From positions 1 to 6,663 of the forward strand of contig DCAF01000049.1 of assembly GCA_002311915.1 (NCBI GenBank): a stretch of 6,663 nt of DNA, given 5' to 3'. This stretch comes from Sulfurovum sp. UBA1140. Its GTDB lineage: Bacteria; Campylobacterota; Campylobacteria; Campylobacterales; Sulfurovaceae. How positions within the stretch are numbered: position 1 is the first letter of the stretch; each line of letters starts with the position of its first letter. This document shows, piece after piece, positions 5,644 to 6,663 of this stretch. A program made the position numbers and the translations under genes. The notes below the pieces were generated by a model. It was given only the letters and a program-made list of their open reading frames with translations, had not been told where the DNA came from and did no database searches.

Positions 5644-6249
5644 TTAATTACCTTTAAATAGATTTTCAAACTCATTAAAAAAAGTATAAATCTCATCTAT
5701 TTGATAACCATTGTTTTTATACATCTCTAATTGAAGAAATATATTTTCCCGTACTTGAATTAAGTTTTTATGATTTAAGTTTAAATATTCAATTGTATTA
5801 ATGGCTCGTTTTTTTTCATTTTCAGATAATGTTTTTTTAACTCCAATCTTTCCATTACTCCTATAGATAAAAAAGTCTGATGGATTCTCTTGTAGTTCAG
5901 AATTTTCTGAAAAAATTCGTAAAAACTTACTATCATCCCAAATCTCTTGTTTATCTTTAAATTTAGCACAATGAGTTTTTTCATTGCAGGAAAGAGCCAT
6001 ATTTGAATATTTACACTCTAATTTATGATAAACATCTCTCTGTTTAATATGGTCTATATGCACTTTAGAAGTATCATTGAGTATCTTTTTTTCACAATAA
6101 AAGCATTGATATTTTTGTTCTTTGATTAAAGCTTCTCGTAAACATAATCTTAACTCATAATCATTACAATCATCTTGATAAGAGTGGGGACTATTTTTAA
6201 CTTTAAAAGATATAAAACATTCAGGTTCATTATGATTAGGATTTAGCAT
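5644..6249 (-). CDS. HNH endonuclease, PtuB-like / retron-associated HNH family
   Basis: The 201-residue protein carries C49-x2-C52 (YQCFYCEKK), then HIDH (64-67), N83, and C88-x5-C94 (SCNEKTHC). This is an HNH nuclease core (H67 likely the general base, with N83) framed by a four-cysteine zinc site. The spacing and the sequence between the motifs resemble PtuB of Septu systems and the HNH proteins paired with ATPases in some retrons (the TIGR02646-like group). The C-terminal half (about 110-201) is helical with no further recognised domain. It overlaps the upstream ATPase gene by 14 bases, the usual order for PtuA then PtuB, which supports a nuclease-ATPase defence pair. The ATG has only a modest AAAGAG-type ribosome binding site, in keeping with coupling. 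The gene looks more AT-rich than the NAD(P)HX repair gene that follows. Defence function is inferred. Confidence 0.83.
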   Translation of the reverse strand: MLNPNHNEPECFISFKVKNSPHSYQDDCNDYELRLCLREALIKEQKYQCFYCEKKILNDTSKVHIDHIKQRDVYHKLECKYSNMALSCNEKTHCAKFKDKQEIWDDSKFLRIFSENSELQENPSDFFIYRSNGKIGVKKTLSENEKKRAINTIEYLNLNHKNLIQVRENIFLQLEMYKNNGYQIDEIYTFFNEFENLFKGN

Positions 6250-6663
6250 TTCTACTCTTTATTCTTGCAATCTCCAATCGTGATAAAACCATATCTTTAT
6301 CTAAACTACCTAATAACTCTTCTAACTTGTTGTATAACTTTTGATACTCTTCACTCTCATAATTTTCATCTTCTAAAAGCTCCCAAAGTCTTCTAACATC
6401 TTTAGCCACATCAGGAGTCCGTAGATTTTCCACACCCATAATATCAGTTAAAATTTTATCAAATTCTAAACCGTAGCTTCTATCTATATTAGCTATAGCT
6501 ACTATTTTATTATCTTCTTTTTTTAATAGTCTTATATATTCAGATTTTGCACTACCTATAATATGTGGTGAATGGGTAGCTATAATAATTTGACAACTAT
6601 TTTGTTTAGCAAAGTTTTCATAGATTTTTAGGACTTTATTTTGCCATGATGGGTGTAGGGATA
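6236..6663 (-). CDS. ABC/AAA-type ATPase, C-terminal part (PtuA-like), runs off the right edge
   Basis: Only the last 141 codons are visible, open without a stop to the right edge. The frame begins with LHPSWQNKVLKIYENF, the stretch that normally follows the Walker B and catalytic acidic residues (DEPELHLHP) in RecF/SMC-like ABC ATPases of the AAA15/AAA21 type. QIIIATHSPHIIGSA follows, with the switch histidine in THSP. The rest (GLEFDKILTDIMGV, then a charged helical tail to RIKSRNAKS) matches the C-terminal tail seen in PtuA and related ATPases. An in-frame ATG at 6437-6439 gives a 67-codon fragment, but the conserved residues upstream show it is internal. With the overlapping HNH gene this resembles Septu PtuA-PtuB. 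Walker A, signature motif and any fused or upstream retron parts lie outside the window, so the subtype cannot be decided. Confidence 0.82.
   Translation of the reverse strand, partial: SLHPSWQNKVLKIYENFAKQNSCQIIIATHSPHIIGSAKSEYIRLLKKEDNKIVAIANIDRSYGLEFDKILTDIMGVENLRTPDVAKDVRRLWELLEDENYESEEYQKLYNKLEELLGSLDKDMVLSRLEIARIKSRNAKS

Noticed and set aside
5781..5984. Second minus-strand frame inside the HNH gene
   Set aside because: It overlaps the HNH gene in another frame; the HNH gene has the conserved cysteine and histidine motifs and this frame has none.

Overview
The window reads as AT-rich chromosomal DNA from a free-living Campylobacterota (epsilonproteobacterium), probably of the Sulfurimonas/Sulfurovum kind. 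This rests on the style of the proteins, the apparent Sec-exported clade II nitrous oxide reductase start, and the Crp/Fnr regulator without FNR cysteines. It is inference from reading, not a database match. Every supported gene lies on the minus strand, so transcription runs from right to left.

Right end (about 4222-6663): the C-terminal part of an ABC/AAA-type ATPase runs off the right edge. It overlaps by 14 bases a small HNH nuclease with a zinc-ribbon-like cysteine set. The pair resembles PtuA-PtuB of the Septu anti-phage system, or the PtuAB-type effectors of some retrons. The HNH stop codon directly abuts the start of a bifunctional NAD(P)HX epimerase/dehydratase (YjeF/Nnr type), a metabolite-repair housekeeping enzyme.

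Middle (2218-4124): an exported protein (SH3-like domain, NTF2-like middle, SPOR domain) is followed 11 bases later by a radical SAM protein of the COG0731 type. They probably form a two-gene operon. Next comes a strong consensus sigma70 promoter overlapping a hairpin, which drives two identical tandem tRNA-Asn(GTT) genes.

Left end (1-1935): a Crp/Fnr regulator gene overlaps by 8 bases a two-membrane-segment protein whose periplasmic part resembles NarX/PilJ nitrate-sensor domains but which has no output domain. Downstream is the start of a secreted protein that I read as nitrous oxide reductase (NosZ). An exact FNR-type palindrome sits before the regulator gene, and a longer but degenerate one sits before nosZ. 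Each is centred 41.5 bases upstream of the start predicted from a TATTAT -10 box. The simplest reading is a nitrogen-oxide respiration control module: a membrane sensor-like protein and a regulator that may control itself and nosZ.
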